Part shown: positions 1-10,814 of the stretch, piece after piece
How positions within the stretch are numbered: the first letter of the stretch is position 1
Layout: the number at the start of each line of letters is the position of its first letter
Origin: Heterohyrax brucei
Lineage: Eukaryota > Chordata > Mammalia > Hyracoidea > Procaviidae
Assembly: GCA_028571685.1 (NCBI GenBank)
Contig: CM053154.1
Location: 13,052,001-13,116,000 of the forward strand
Direction of reading: 5' to 3'
Length of the DNA: 64,000 nucleotides
The notes under the pieces: model-generated
What the model was told of the DNA's origin: nothing
The model's database searches: none
The model's input: the letters and a program-made list of their open reading frames with translations, nothing else
Program-made: the position numbers and the translations under genes

Positions 1-445
1 TGCACTGATGCCAGCACCTAGTCCACCCTGCAAAGCAATTGTGGAACTCTTTCTGAAATGGTCATTGCACATGGTGGCAAGATGGCAAGTTTGCAAACTT
101 AATTGTATAGTTATCTGTGATGGAATTTTTAGCCAGGAAACAAATAACTGTATTGGAACACCCCACCTACTCACTTGATCTGGCCCCCTGTGACTTTTTT
201 CTTACTGGAAGATTAAAGAAATACTGAAAGGAAGACATTTTGATGACATTCAGGACATCAAGGGTAATATGACAACAGCTCTGCTGGCCATTCCACAAAA
301 AAGCGTTCCCAAATTGCTTTGAAAGCTGGACTAGACACTGGCATCACTGCATAGCCTCCCCCAAGAGGAGTACTGAGAAGGTGACCATAGTGATATTCAA
401 CAGTGAGATACGCAGCACTTTTTCTAGGATGAATCTACGATCTTA
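1..445 (+). mobile_element. Mariner-type transposase remnant
   Basis: Translation near 150-210 gives a decayed version of the mariner catalytic block: a histidine-proline pair, then tyrosine-serine and an aspartate, then leucine-alanine-proline-cysteine-aspartate. The last aspartate fits the third residue of the D,D34D triad. A decayed second-aspartate motif lies at about 1-20. Downstream, 215-360 still resembles the transposase C-terminus (lysine-rich helix, then a tryptophan/histidine-rich end), but single-base indels and stops break every frame. The 5' part lies outside the window and I could not see a terminal repeat. The element is a dead cut-and-paste transposon. Confidence 0.8.
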
Positions 446-576
446 GTTGTCTGTCCTCATGTTTGTTAAGCATCTATTTTCTAGACCCTGCACTGGAAGG
501 CACTGGTTGCATGGAGATTATATTTGGGTGCTCAGAGCCCCTTTACCCTATCCTGCAGAGAGGAGGGAAGGAGCAG

Positions 577-737
577 GTGGAGTCCTGATGGTGTAGTAGT
601 TAACAATTCAGCAGCCAACCAAAAGGTCAGCAGTTTGAATCCACTGGCCATCCCTTGGAAGCCCTACAGGACCATTCTATTCTGTCCTGTTGGGTCACTA
701 TGAGTAGGAGTTTATAATCACTTTTTTTGTTTGTCTG
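577..737 (+). mobile_element. AfroSINE, type A
   Basis: The tRNA-like head (tggtgtagtagttaac, then cagtttgaatcc) and the tail segment ending at gtcactatgagt are all present. The final part is degraded to tttataatcac followed by a T run. No flanking duplication is clear. Confidence 0.85.
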
Positions 738-1299
738 TTTTTGTTGAGCAGTCAGCAAAGCAGGGCTATGAACGGGCTCTGTGATCACACGAGGATCCAA
801 ACCAGCTGTTCGCTGGCTGTGTCATCTTGCACAAGTCACTTCTCCATCCTGCACTCCATCCTGTCCCCTGTGGCGATGTGGAAATCATGCTGTCAGCCTG
901 GTCAGTGCCCATCAAGCCACCGCACACCAGGGGATTTTGACACTTTGGAGTAACTGGCATCGTTATTACCATCTTCACATTTGTATTTTAAAAGAGGAGT
1001 GAAGAGCTCAACGTGGGAGAGCAGAGTAATGAGCTTTGTCACGGAAAGTCCAAAACATTTTAAAAGATGATGTGTCATTTGAGCTAAGCCCCAAAGATAA
1101 CAATCACATCTGTATAGGAAGAAACAATAGGGGCCATTTCAATCCCAGAGGAAACAGGCCTTTGGGGTGTGCGAAACAAGGGGACTCCTAGTACCATATT
1201 TTGATCCCAAAGTGAAAGATTTGTGATGACTTATTAATAATAGACAATAGATACAGCTTTTCCTTCTCCCTTCCTTCCTTTCTTCCTCCTCTTCTTCAG
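738..1299. other. Unassigned noncoding stretch
   Basis: I recognise no repeat or gene here. Short overlapping frames of about 70 codons occur on both strands, but none shows a domain or a convincing splice context. A polypyrimidine run closes the stretch at 1261-1297. Confidence 0.5.
1261..1297. repeat. Polypyrimidine (TTCC/TCC) tract
   Basis: This is an almost pure C/T run with imperfect ttcc and ctt units. Such tracts can form triplex DNA or slip, but nothing nearby suggests a function. Confidence 0.7.
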
Positions 1300-1370
1300 C
1301 ATAAATTTATTGAAAACCTACTAAGTGCCAGACACTATTGCTCTAGGCATGGTGGACAGGTTAGTTGAAC
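1300..1370 (-). mobile_element. L2 LINE 3' end fragment
   Basis: The order tttattgaaaacctac, then taagtgccagacacta, then ctctaggcatggtgga is the reverse complement of the L2 3' end. Only about 70 bp remain and it is strongly diverged. Confidence 0.6.
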
Positions 1371-1859
1371 ACGAAATACAGGTGTCTCATGGGATTTACT
1401 TTGGTCCTAGTAACCACCCTGAGTAACTCTGGCCAAGTATCATCACCAAGTCCTTTGACAAGCAAACAAACAAAATGGCAAGAAGTTTTGCGTTTACACA
1501 CATAGCACTCTGAGCCTCAATGACCCACAGAAACCCCATCAGGCTTCATCCCTACCACTCAACTCTCCACATCTGCCCCACCAGGGCCTCTGGATTCAGG
1601 CCAGTCAATGGACAACCATTCCCCAAAGTGACTGCTTCCAACAGGGTGCCTGGGTGGCAAACTGACGTAACCAGGGAGCAGGCTGATGGGAGACAATTCT
1701 CCAGCTCTCTTTTCATTTCTGCCAGCAACCCCCAAGTTTCTCAAGTGAATAATCATTTAGATTCCAGAACAACCTTTAACTTTCAAATTAAAGCAAACTG
1801 CAAAGTGAAGTCAACAGTGGTCCTAAAACTCCTTTGAGGATTGAACTTGCTGTTTGTGG
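1371..1859. other. Unassigned noncoding stretch
   Basis: No repeat was recognised. A 105-codon frame at 1520-1837 (+) has no recognisable domain. An opposing 65-codon frame overlaps it, as expected for chance frames. Confidence 0.5.
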
Positions 1860-2578
1860 TGGGCTTAACAAAAGAGGAGAAGTCATGGCACAGGTGTTTC
1901 AAACACTGACCAGGTCACCCGTGGTGGGCAAGTTTTCAGACTGAGACTAGGAAGAAAGACCTGGTTATGTACTTCAAAAATTAGCCAGTGACAACACAAG
2001 AATAAAAAGGGGTGCACCCTGAGATCCACACTAAAAGACCTCAATTGATGGTCCAGTGGTTTCGGGGTTCCCCTGGGAGCATGGCCCCTCACCCTGATGC
2101 TGCCCTTGACCATAAATCATAACAAAGGTCCACGCTTCAGACAGGGATGGATTGGACTTGGCGATGCAGTGACCACATATTGGATGCACTTTATGGTTCT
2201 ATACATCTATAGCATATCATCCTGCTGATCTCTGGCTGGAGGAAGGACAGTGGGTGGAGAGGAGGGGAAAAAGAGACTGTTGGGAGAACGAGACATGTAT
2301 GGAGCAGAGAGGAATAGTGTGCTGTCACCGGGCAGGGAGAGCAGTGGAAGCGGCATATAGGTGGCTATGTAAATTTATACGGGAATGTACATTTTCACTC
2401 AGTTATATTAAATAAAAAATTAAAAAAAAAAATTAGCCAGTGAAAAAACCCCGTGTATCACAACACAACACTGCCGGATACAGTGGCCAGGTGACAATTT
2501 GTTCTGCTACAGATGAGCTCACCATGAGTCAAAGCTGACTCAACAACCACTAACAACACCAAAGATGTTACCGAAACA
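1860..2578 (+). mobile_element. Gly-type SINE / RTE-derived element, split
   Basis: The left part, 1860-1990, runs through gtttcaaacactg, gactgagactaggaag and aaagacctgg to a tagccagtg segment. The right part, 2443-2578, continues with aaaaaccccgtgtatcac and ends in the RTE-like tail caccatgagtcaaagc and ctaacaacacc. The two halves were separated by the L1 insertion at 1991-2427. The tRNA head is missing or unrecognisable. Confidence 0.75.
1991..2427 (+). mobile_element. 5'-truncated Afrotherian L1 3' UTR-type insertion
   Basis: It shares tgatggtcc, gagcatggcccc, the gacagggatgg region and a final aaatttatacgggaatgta segment with copies at 48236-48990 and 54438-54985. It ends in an A-rich tail (2411-2432). 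The 15-base sequence aaaaattagccagtg flanks it at 1976-1990 and 2428-2442. Poly(A), 5' truncation and a target-site duplication show LINE-type target-primed insertion. Assignment to an L1 3' UTR is from memory of elephant repeats. Confidence 0.75.
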
Positions 2579-2789
2579 TCCAATCGGAAATTAAGGCAAG
2601 AATAAAAATTGGTCAGAAAAGTTTTAATATACAAAAACATTCTTATTCCCAAACAAGGGGCAGTTCCCACAATAATTTTGTCCAGTTTTTACTTTGAAGA
2701 CCTTAAAGCACTTGGTGAACTTGATTAAGGGAAAGAGATTATTAATAAGTAAATGAAAAATCACCCCAATGAAATATTAAAACTGGCTG

Positions 2790-2890
2790 AAGCTGACTGG
2801 TGGCTACATTGGGGTTCATTCAATGAAGCATGCTATTTTGAGTACTTTTGAAATCTTTCATAATGAAAAGTTGTTTTTTAATCCTGATAA
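2790..2890 (+). mobile_element. Ancient L1 3' end
   Basis: The segment ttgaaatctttcataatgaa followed by agttgttttttaa matches the typical last bases of old L1 (L1M-type) 3' UTRs. The upstream 200 bp are AT-rich and may be more of the same element, but too diverged to call. Confidence 0.55.
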
Positions 2891-3010
2891 AAACCACATG
2901 ATACCTTAAGGCTGTAGAGGAAATAAAATTAAAACATTCACAATGGGGTTCAGAAAAATGCCTTGCGTTTGTCCACAGCCTTGCTTCATTAGGAGACCGC
3001 AGGTGGAGAA

Positions 3011-3177
3011 AGGAAACCCTGGTGGTGTAGTAGTTAAGTACCACAGCTACGAACCAAAAGGTCAGCAGTTCAAATCCCCCAGGTGCTCCTTGGAAATCCT
3101 ATGGGACAGTTCTACTCTGACCTATAGGGTCACTATGAGTCAGAATACTCAATGGCAATGAGCTTGGTTTGGTTTGT
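3011..3177 (+). mobile_element. AfroSINE, type A
   Basis: A complete copy with ccctggtggtgtagtagtta, cagcagttcaaatcc, tatagggtcactatgagtca and a ggtttggtttg terminus. It abuts the next SINE directly. Confidence 0.9.
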
Positions 3178-3179
3178 GG

Positions 3180-3352
3180 GGGGTGCATAAAATGGTTAAC
3201 ATGCTAAACTACCAACCAAGAGGTTGCAGGCCTTAGAAGACAGGCTTGGCCACCTGTTTTGAAAAATGCAACCAATGAAAATTCTATGGAACACAGTTCT
3301 ACTCTGACACACACAAGGTCACCCTTAGTCCGAACTGGCTGGATGGCAACTG
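3180..3352 (+). mobile_element. AfroSINE, type B2
   Basis: The head is cataaaatggttaac. The middle is of the gccacctgttttgaaa / caatgaaaattctatgg form, followed by cacagttctactctgacac and a tail of ggatggcaactg. It is head-to-tail with the type A copy to its left, so it probably inserted at that copy's tail. Confidence 0.8.
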
Positions 3353-3483
3353 ATGCAATTGTTTTACAAAGCACTTCTATACGCATCATCTAATTCCAGC
3401 TTTTACGAAAAACAAATAACCACAACCCATTTCTCAAGCTAAAAGAACTGAATTAAAAACTCAAGCCTTGAGTTGAAATATTA

Positions 3484-5131
3484 AAGGATTCTAAGGATAA
3501 AATATTGAATGGCACAAGAAGCATCAAAAGAAGACAGAAGGAACACAGAGTCACCGGGCCAGACAGAACTGGACAATGTTCAGTTAATCTGGGAGGTAGA
3601 GTATGATCAAGAGCTGATGGTTCTACAGGAAGAAATCTAAGCTCTACTGAAGCTATTGGTGAAAAACAAGGCTCCAGGAATTGACAGAATATCAGATGAA
3701 ATACCTCAACACACGGATGCAACACTGGAACAGCTGCATCAAGAAATGTGGAAAATGGCTAGCCAGCCAATCAACTGGAAGAGATCTACATTTGTGCCCA
3801 TTCCAAAGGAAGGTGATCCAAAAGAATGCTGGAAATCATCAAACAATAGTGTTAATATCACATGCAGGTAAAATTTTCCTGAGGATAATTTAAAAAAGTA
3901 ATGTATCAACAAGGAACAGCTACAAATTCAAGCCAGATCCACAAGACAACATGGAACCAGGGATATCATTGCTGATGTCAGATGGATTGGGGCTGAAAGC
4001 ACACAACAGCAAAAAGATGTTTACTTGTGTTTCAATGTGTGGATCATAACAAATTATGGATAATACTGCAAAGAACGGGCTTACAGTCAGGAAAGGTTTA
4101 TATCAGCGTTGTATCCTTTCACCATATTTACCGAATCTATGCTGAACAAATCATTTGAGAAGCAGAACTATATAAAGAACGTGGCATCAGAATCAGAGGA
4201 AGACCCATTAATAACCTGCATTACGCAGATGACACAACCTTGCTAGCTGAACATACAGGTGACACGAAGCACTTTCTGATGACGATCAAAGACCACAGCC
4301 TTCAGCATGGATTGTACCTCAACATCAAGAAAACAAAATCCTCACAACTGGACCAATAAGCAACATCATGATAAGTGGAGAAGTGATTGAAATTCTCAAG
4401 GATTTCATTTTACTTGAATCCAAAGTTAACACCCAAGGAAGCAGCAGTGAAGAAATAAATGACTTACCAAATTGTGTAAACTTGCTTCAAAAGACCTCTT
4501 TAAAGTGTTAAAAAAAAGGGGGGGGGGAACCAAAGGTGTCATTTTAAGGACTAAGATGTGCCTGACCCAAGTTACGGTATTTTTTAATCTCCTCATATGT
4601 ATGTGAAACCTGCATGATGAATAACAAAGACCAAAGAAGAACTGACAACCTTGAATTATGGTATCAGCAAAGACTACTGAATGCACCATAGACTGCCAGA
4701 AGGATAAACAGATCTGTCCTGAGTATAGCCAGAATGTTTCATAGAAGAAGGATGACACAAAAAAGACTGTCTCATACACTTTGGACGTGTTATCAGGAGG
4801 AACCAGCCCCGGGAAAAGGACATCACGCTTGGCAGAGGGTCAGTGAAAAAGAGGAAGCCTCGGAACAAGATGGATTGACGCAGTGGCTACAACAGTGAGT
4901 GGACTCAAACACAGCAACAAGGGTGAGGACAGTGCAGGACTGGGCAGTGTTTCATTCTATTGTACTTAGGGTCACTGCGAGTCAGTGGCTACTATCGGCC
5001 CGTTCTGCTAATCCGTCAGGGATTAGTTGGGGCTGTTGACAATTTGGAACTGAGGGAAGCTCGCAGAAGCGGTGGAAGGTGTAACAAACACAGACTACAG
5101 CCTCCCGATGGCACCTAGCAACAACAACAAC
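3484..5131 (+). mobile_element. RTE (BovB-clade) LINE, RT domain to 3' end, pseudogene
   Basis: The fragment covers the second half of an RTE polyprotein. At 3662-3685 it encodes the early RT motif lysine-asparagine-lysine-alanine-proline-glycine-isoleucine-aspartate. At 4222-4233 it keeps the catalytic tyrosine-alanine-aspartate-aspartate box. Frameshifts and stops break the frame throughout. The C-terminal and 3' region (acactttggacgtgttatc, ggaggaaccagcc, gagtggactcaaacacagc) leads to the (caa)n end at 5117-5131. The conserved tail is interrupted by about 120 bp of unrelated sequence at roughly 4986-5105. Confidence 0.92.
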
Positions 5132-6364
5132 ATTTCATGGAGAAGCTGAGACTCTGGCTTCCCCAAGGACCCTCCCCTAGAAAACAGTGCATGAGGCCTT
5201 GAACTTGGCCACAGGGCTCAACACAGTTCATTCCTCCTACTCGGCTCCAGCCCCAGGACTCTGGGAGCCCCTGCTCCTTACCCACTGCCTCAGTGAGTGT
5301 ACCTCTTATCATATTGCTTTTGCTTTTTTCAATGTTAAAGAGTCTTCTCTGCACCAATGTGCCGTCCAAGACTCGTTGACCCGGCTCTGAAGCCCCTCGA
5401 GCAGCCTTCTCCACCCAGCCATCAGTCTTCCCCGGGGGATCTTTGGATCAAGTCCTCATATGGCCAGAGGACAGTTCTCAGTATAAAATGTTTCCAGCGG
5501 CATCAATCACGTCATTATAATGGAACACTTCCTCCAGTCAGACTTGGCTGTCTCAAAGCCCAGTTCAACTTTTCAGAAACCTCATCTGGGCCAGGATTCT
5601 CCACAGATTCCTAAGACTTTTTCTTTGTTTCCTCAACCCAAGAATGGGGACAGAGGAGCTGGGCTAGGAGGCTTTCTCACCACTAACTCACCCATTGCAT
5701 CTTGGAACTAATTCAGGAAATGATTTCTCAAGACCCTGCTAAAAAAACATGCATCGCAACCCCCACCCGTCTGTAATTAATTTCTAGTCTCATCAGGTAC
5801 CAGTCACCTGAAAGCCTGAGGAGCACTCTGAGCTTCAGTCAATGTGCCTCTCCCCACCCACCGCATGATGTATGGGTCTGATGACTTCACTCCTGACACC
5901 AGCCCTGAGACGTCCTTGACTTGTATACTCAGAACCGCTGTTATGTCTGAAACCTCCTAACCTTTTCCGAAGAACACATCGTACCTGTTCTGGGCTCTGG
6001 GAGTTTTGCAACAGCCTTGGGCCAAAAGCAACAAAAGGCAGAGCCAGATCCCCAAGGAGACAAGCCAGTCCTCCTCACGATGCAGGGGTTGGAAGCCAGG
6101 GGGCCCTATGCTCTGAACAGCCCCATCCAGGCTCTCCCAGAGGGCAGGAGAGACGCCCCCGTGAAGTCTGCTTAGCCACGGGAGGTAGGTTTTGCAGACA
6201 CTCACTTGGGGAGGGGAGAGACCCCCCCAGGAGCTTTTGGAGCTGAATACCCGTGAGCAGGGCTGTCATTCAATACCGTTACTCCTTCCACCGACTCCCC
6301 AAGTTCCTCTCAACTCCAATTGGTCAATAGCCCCCCCAGTCCCTGACTGATTAGCAGAATGGGC
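5132..6364. other. Repeat-poor noncoding stretch
   Basis: No repeat family or exon was recognised. The stretch is moderately GC-rich with few CpG. Frames of 60-99 codons occur on both strands without homology I can name. Confidence 0.5.
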
Positions 6365-6806
6365 CCACGGTCACCACTCACAAGATGCTACTGAGCACTT
6401 GAAACGTGGCGAGTTTCAAAGAAGATGTGCTGTAAGGCAAAAGACACACTGGACTCTGAAGGCAGCACGAAGGGAAAAAGAAATGGAATGTAAAAAATCC
6501 CATTTACAATCTCTATACCCATTACATCTTAAGATGATCATATGTTGCAGATATTGGGTGAAATAAAACACATTATTAAAACTGCAGCTGTTTCTTTTTT
6601 CCACTTTTTCTCCTTAGATATTGTCATAAACCACATTTTATAAACGAGGAAACAGAACTGCAAGGTGAGAAGCTTGTATTTCACACCAGCCACTTGGAGC
6701 CTGGACAGAGGAAAGCAAGCCCCGTATGCCTTCACTGCATCCCTGTGGCTTCCAGAATTTTAAATTTCATGCAAGGTTTGCATTACTTTCTATTGCACAG
6801 CGGAGG
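6365..6806 (+). mobile_element. hAT-type non-autonomous DNA transposon with internal insertion
   Basis: The left arm (ctactgagcacttgaaacgt, gatgtgctgtaag) and the AT-rich core (atattgggtgaaataaaaca) match a common mammalian hAT-like MITE. The right arm (gaattttaaatttcatgcaa, ttctattgcacagcg) matches its other end. About 140 bp at 6607-6748 do not belong to it and include a MIR-like scrap (aaacgaggaaacagaactg). I do not name the family with confidence. Confidence 0.6.
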
Positions 6807-6827
6807 TGTACACAGTGGCTCTGACAT

Positions 6828-7110
6828 AAACCATTGCTGTCAGCGGCCACTGAGTCAGTCCCAACTCACGGCCACTCCACGCACAACAGAATGAAATGTT
6901 GTCCCACTGGGATCCATATACAGGGTTTTCATTGGCTGATTTTTGGAAGTAAACTCCTGGCCTTTCTTCTTAGTCCATTCTAGTTTGGAAATTCCACTGA
7001 AACCCGCTTAACATCGTAGCCACAGGCAATCCTCCACGGACAGATGGGTGGCAGCTGTGCGCGAGGTGTTTATCAGCTACCCGGGCGCAAACCTTGGATC
7101 TACCATTTAC
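6828..7110 (-). mobile_element. Gly-type SINE
   Basis: On the minus strand it runs from a worn tRNA-Gly-like head (aggtttgcgcccgggta) through catctgtccgtggaggattg and tttccaaactagaatgg. It continues through ccaaaaatcagccaatgaaa to a tail of gtgagttgggactgactcag. It is nearly full length and well diverged. Confidence 0.75.
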
Positions 7111-7242
7111 AGGCTGTTTGACCTCAGGTGGGTTTCTTTTCCTCTCGGCACTCTAGCTGCCTCATCCACACACAGAGGATGAGAGCACCCCCCTGCCCAG
7201 AGCTGATGGGGGGCTCAGTGCAGCCACAGAAGACCACTAGGT

Positions 7243-7410
7243 GACACAGATTCTAGCACTTAGTCACTATCAGCTGCCAAATTCGCTAAGCAGACACTTA
7301 CCGATCTCCTCATTGTGGGCCAGGCTCTGTGCAGAGCCCTGGGGACACGAGGATGAACTGTGATCGTCCTCCTGCTGGATGGGGCCTCCAGGGACGACAG
7401 GCAGGTCTCA
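7243..7410 (-). mobile_element. L2 LINE 3' end fragment
   Basis: The order gcagacacttaccgatctcc, gggccaggctctgtgcagag, then ctggggacacgaggatgaac is the L2 3' end in reverse. Confidence 0.7.
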
Positions 7411-8599
7411 GCTTTCTTATGAACTGCACGGCCTTGAGCCAGTCCGCCTGCTGGGATGGGGCTCACCTTCCCGTCCACAGAGGGAGGGATGAGCCCCCAG
7501 CTCTAAGATTCCATGACCCTGGGGTCTCCCTGAAATGGAAACCCATCAGCACAGTGGAATCTAAGCTCAGCAGGCACCTTTTCCAAACTGTAGGCATCAG
7601 AGCTCACTTCACTCCAGGACAAGGCACCTGGATAACTTCATTTGCACCAGAGGCACTGTCACCACCACGGCCAGGGAGTCTAGGAGCCTGGCATTCCTGA
7701 GTCTAGCCACTTGAATAAAGCCCAGGAATGTACACATGACAGGTTCCACCTCCTAGATCACACCCCTTTGTCCTCGTTGTCCAGCTTCGAGGAAGGGCCT
7801 GCGGGACCAGGGGGACGTGGGGTGGGGTGAGCTCGTCCTCGCATTCATGCAAGATCAAGCATTTTACATCATCTCCAAATGCCACTGTGTACTCAGTTGC
7901 AGGGATCAGGGCCATGGCTGTTCGATGACAGGCCCACCCTGCCTGAAGCATGCCATGCATGAGTATTTTTTATAAATCCAGTAATTATCTTGTGACTAGA
8001 GTAACTATATTGCTCTCTAGTTTTTGTTTAAAAAGCATCATCTGGATATTAAGATCAATAGCTAAAAATGCCACAATGTGTGTAGCCTTATTACAATAGT
8101 TCTGTATTTTTTAATGAACTGGGAACCTGAAAACCAAACCTAAGCTTGGAAGCCGGCTAAGCTCCTCAACACCTTTGAGAGGTCCCCGGATGTGTTATCT
8201 GTGCAGACGGACCAGGATCCCAGGGCACCTGTGACTGTCCAGGCATAGAGGGCAGACTGGACACAGCTCAGCACTCAGCCAACCAGACCATGCTCACTGC
8301 CACCTTCTCCTGGCCCAGTGCCACCCTGCCTCTAGGACTACACACAACTGTTGTTCAAGAGAAAAGTAGCTAGAATGCTTTTAGAAAGACTCCCAAGAGC
8401 CTTCAGGCCATCACCAATCCCAGACCCTTCCTAACTCTTCTCAGGCACTTGTCGGCCCTCCGGTTAGCTGTGTGCTCAGCAGCTGAGTGCCAGAGCAGGA
8501 CACTGACCCAGACCACCCAGGCCTACCCTGCACGCTACAAGTTAGGAATCTGGCCCTCAGCCTATCCACCACGATGCCCTGTTTTTACCAGCCCCTGCT
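7411..8599. other. Unassigned stretch with an AT-rich core
   Basis: No repeat or exon was recognised. Positions 7965-8130 are markedly AT-rich compared with the GC-rich flanks. A 123-codon frame at 7329-7700 (+) starts inside the L2 fragment, which argues against coding. Confidence 0.5.
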
Positions 8600-8960
8600 C
8601 TGCCCAGGCCTGATCTAGGAGCTGGGACGCCACCATCCCAAGACAGAACACGGTTCTTGCTCTCACAGCAGGTGCATGCTGGTGAGAGAGACAGACTAGA
8701 ACAGACAATTATCACACAAGGCAGTGAGTACGGCTGCAAAGAGGATCCCGTGGGGACAGCAGAAGTGGACTCAGAGATGTGTTTCCCACAGTCGAACATT
8801 GTCAGAAAGCTCAATTCCCCTGTGGGGACTGGCCTGGTGAGGAGTTGGGAGAACAATCAGGCCCAGGGAGCAGTCCATGCAAAACAAGTTGGTGGGAGAG
8901 CCCAGTGCTCACAGAGACTGACCCGGTTTCGGGCCCAGGGTTTGCCAGGTAAGGAGCTGC
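8600..8960 (-). mobile_element. L2 LINE fragment
   Basis: The segments gggacgccaccatcccaaga, gagagagacagactagaaca, acaattatcacacaaggcag and tacggctgcaaagag keep the L2 3' order in reverse. Divergence is high, so the right edge is uncertain. Confidence 0.6.
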
Positions 8961-9685
8961 TGTGAGGCCAGTGGCTTGGAACAGACAACTCAGGTGTGAA
9001 CACTAGAAGACTGTGCCAGGTGAAAACACAGGTTGGAAAGACACAGCCAGAGGTGGGGCGGCTGTGATGGTCATCTAGGCAATTGACATGGGCCAAAGCT
9101 GAGGAGAAAAAGGAGCAGACTCCAGGAGGGAAAATCCACGGTATTGATGGGAAGCAGTTCCAGCTCCTGAGACAGCTCCGGCCTTCTGGCTGGGTGACTG
9201 GCCGCTCCAACTGGGTTCTATGCAACAAGACAAGCCCTTAATGGTCAGAGGCTCGTCTCTCTCGAATCTGCGCACAGGCTCAGTACAAGGTTGCTTCCTT
9301 TACGTCCACTGGGTCACGGTGTGAGCATTGGTCAGGTTTCTCCACCACCTCAGGGGACCCAGTGACCTGAGGGTTTGGGGATGGCAGCACTCGAGAGCAT
9401 GCTTCCAGTGGGCAGAGACCCAGGAGGGGGAGGACACTCGATGCCCTGGAACACCAGGCAACCTGCCAGCAGCAAAGGTCAGGCCGCACTAGCACCAGAG
9501 GCGAGCCAGATCCCTCTCCGTGAGGAAGATGCTCCCATGGGGAAGCTGCTGGGAGTAGCCTGGATTCAGGCAAGACAGACCTGCAGGCACTGCTGCAGAG
9601 CCCCATTGACCACACGGCAGTGTACCATCCATTGCCACCCTCCCACCATCTGCCAATGGACCGCACTGCAGTGACTCACGTGTTG
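8961..9685. other. Unassigned noncoding stretch
   Basis: GC-rich and CpG-poor. Overlapping frames of up to 128 codons on both strands (for example 9280-9666, minus) have no recognisable motif. Confidence 0.5.
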
Positions 9686-9895
9686 CTGTGAAGAAGCTGG
9701 AAGTTATGTCACTGGTATTTCAAACACCAGCAGCACAGGTTGCAGCAAAACTTCCAGGCTAATACACAGAGGAAGAAAGATCTGCCAGTCTACTTCAGAA
9801 AATCAGCCAGTGAAAACCCAGGGAAGCTAAATGACCTAATCCTACCACACATGAGTTCACCATGAATTAGGGACAGCTGACAGCAGCAACGGTAG
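9686..9895 (+). mobile_element. Gly-type SINE / RTE 5'-like element, headless
   Basis: It holds gttgctgtgaagaagctgga, gtatttcaaacaccagcag, gaggaagaaagatctgcc, aatcagccagtgaaaaccca and a tail of ttcaccatgaattaggg. It aligns segment by segment with the split copy at 1860-2578 and with 34415-34690. Confidence 0.7.
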
Positions 9896-10359
9896 GCCCA
9901 ACCCGGCCAGTGCAGCCAGTGGTAGGATTCATCAACACACCACCACTACCATGAGGGGCGCACAAACTAGGTGGCATTTTCTCCAGTAACTGCACGAAGA
10001 CTTCACACTTCCCTGAGGCTGCTCCCCTTTTCGCATCCTTTACTTCCACTTCGCTGCTCTCTGGAAAACAGTGAGAGAACTTGACAAAACACCAAGCGCT
10101 TACTGACGCGTGCGTCAGAGCTGGCACAAACACCCTCTCCTTGTCCTGCAGGGCTGGAGCTGGCCTCATCCACAGAATGCCAAGGCCCACCGCCACGCTT
10201 CTTCAAGAACCACAACAGCCTTTGAAGGATGCGACACGGACAGCGATGCAGAAGCCTTTGCTATTATCACCGGAGTGGAGCCTTTCCCAACTACCAACCC
10301 CTCCTGCTGTCAGAAGCACCAAGCCTGCCCCCTTTTGGGCCTTGATTCATCAGAAAACC
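9896..10359. other. Unassigned noncoding stretch
   Basis: No repeat was recognised. A 115-codon frame at 10110-10457 (+) runs into an L2 fragment and has no domain I can name. Confidence 0.5.
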
Positions 10360-10459
10360 TGACACTCTCCTCCCTCAGGATGCTAAGCTCCACAAGAGAG
10401 GGAACTACCCAGACCAACTTTCTACAGCAAGCACTTAGCTCAGGACATGGCATCTAATA
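10360..10459 (+). mobile_element. L2 LINE 3' end fragment
   Basis: The order gctaagctccacaagagagg, gaactacccag, then caggacatggcatctaatac follows the last part of L2 in the sense direction. SINEs inserted directly after it. Confidence 0.6.
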
Positions 10460-10648
10460 CCAAAGCCCGTTGTTGATTCCAACTCAAGGGACCCCACAGG
10501 ACAGAGAGCAGCTCCATCGGGTTTCCAAGGCTGCAATCTCCATGACAGTAGACTGCCACATCTGTCTCCTGGGGATCAGCCGGTGGGTTCAAACCTGAGT
10601 GACATTTTGTGGCCAAGTACTTAACACATTATGCCACCAAGGCTCCTT
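10460..10648 (-). mobile_element. AfroSINE, type B1
   Basis: The reverse tail is gttgttgattccaactc. The B1 middle (gtttccaaggctgcaatctc, actgccacatctg) and the head end (attatgccaccaaggctcc) follow. It is the first of three same-strand SINEs in a row. Confidence 0.85.
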
Positions 10649-10657
10649 TGGCATCTA

Positions 10658-10809
10658 ATACACATTGCCATACATTCCAACTCCCAATGACCCTACAAGA
10701 CAAAGTAGAACTGCCTCATAGGGTTTCCAAGGAGCACATGGTAGACTGAAACAGCCAACTTTTTAGTTAGCAGCTGTAGGTGTTAGCCACCATACCACCA
10801 GGACTCCTA
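10658..10809 (-). mobile_element. AfroSINE, type A
   Basis: It holds attccaactcccaatgaccc, catagggtttccaaggagca and ataccaccaggactcc in reverse order. The middle member of the trio. Confidence 0.88.
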
Positions 10810-10814
10810 ATACC

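Noticed and set aside
3656-3893. Short plus-strand frames as novel small genes
   Set aside because: They are pieces of the frame-broken RTE reverse transcriptase.
7230-7250. CTCF-like motif ccactaggtgaca
   Set aside because: It mismatches the core at an important G and lies beside an L2 fragment.
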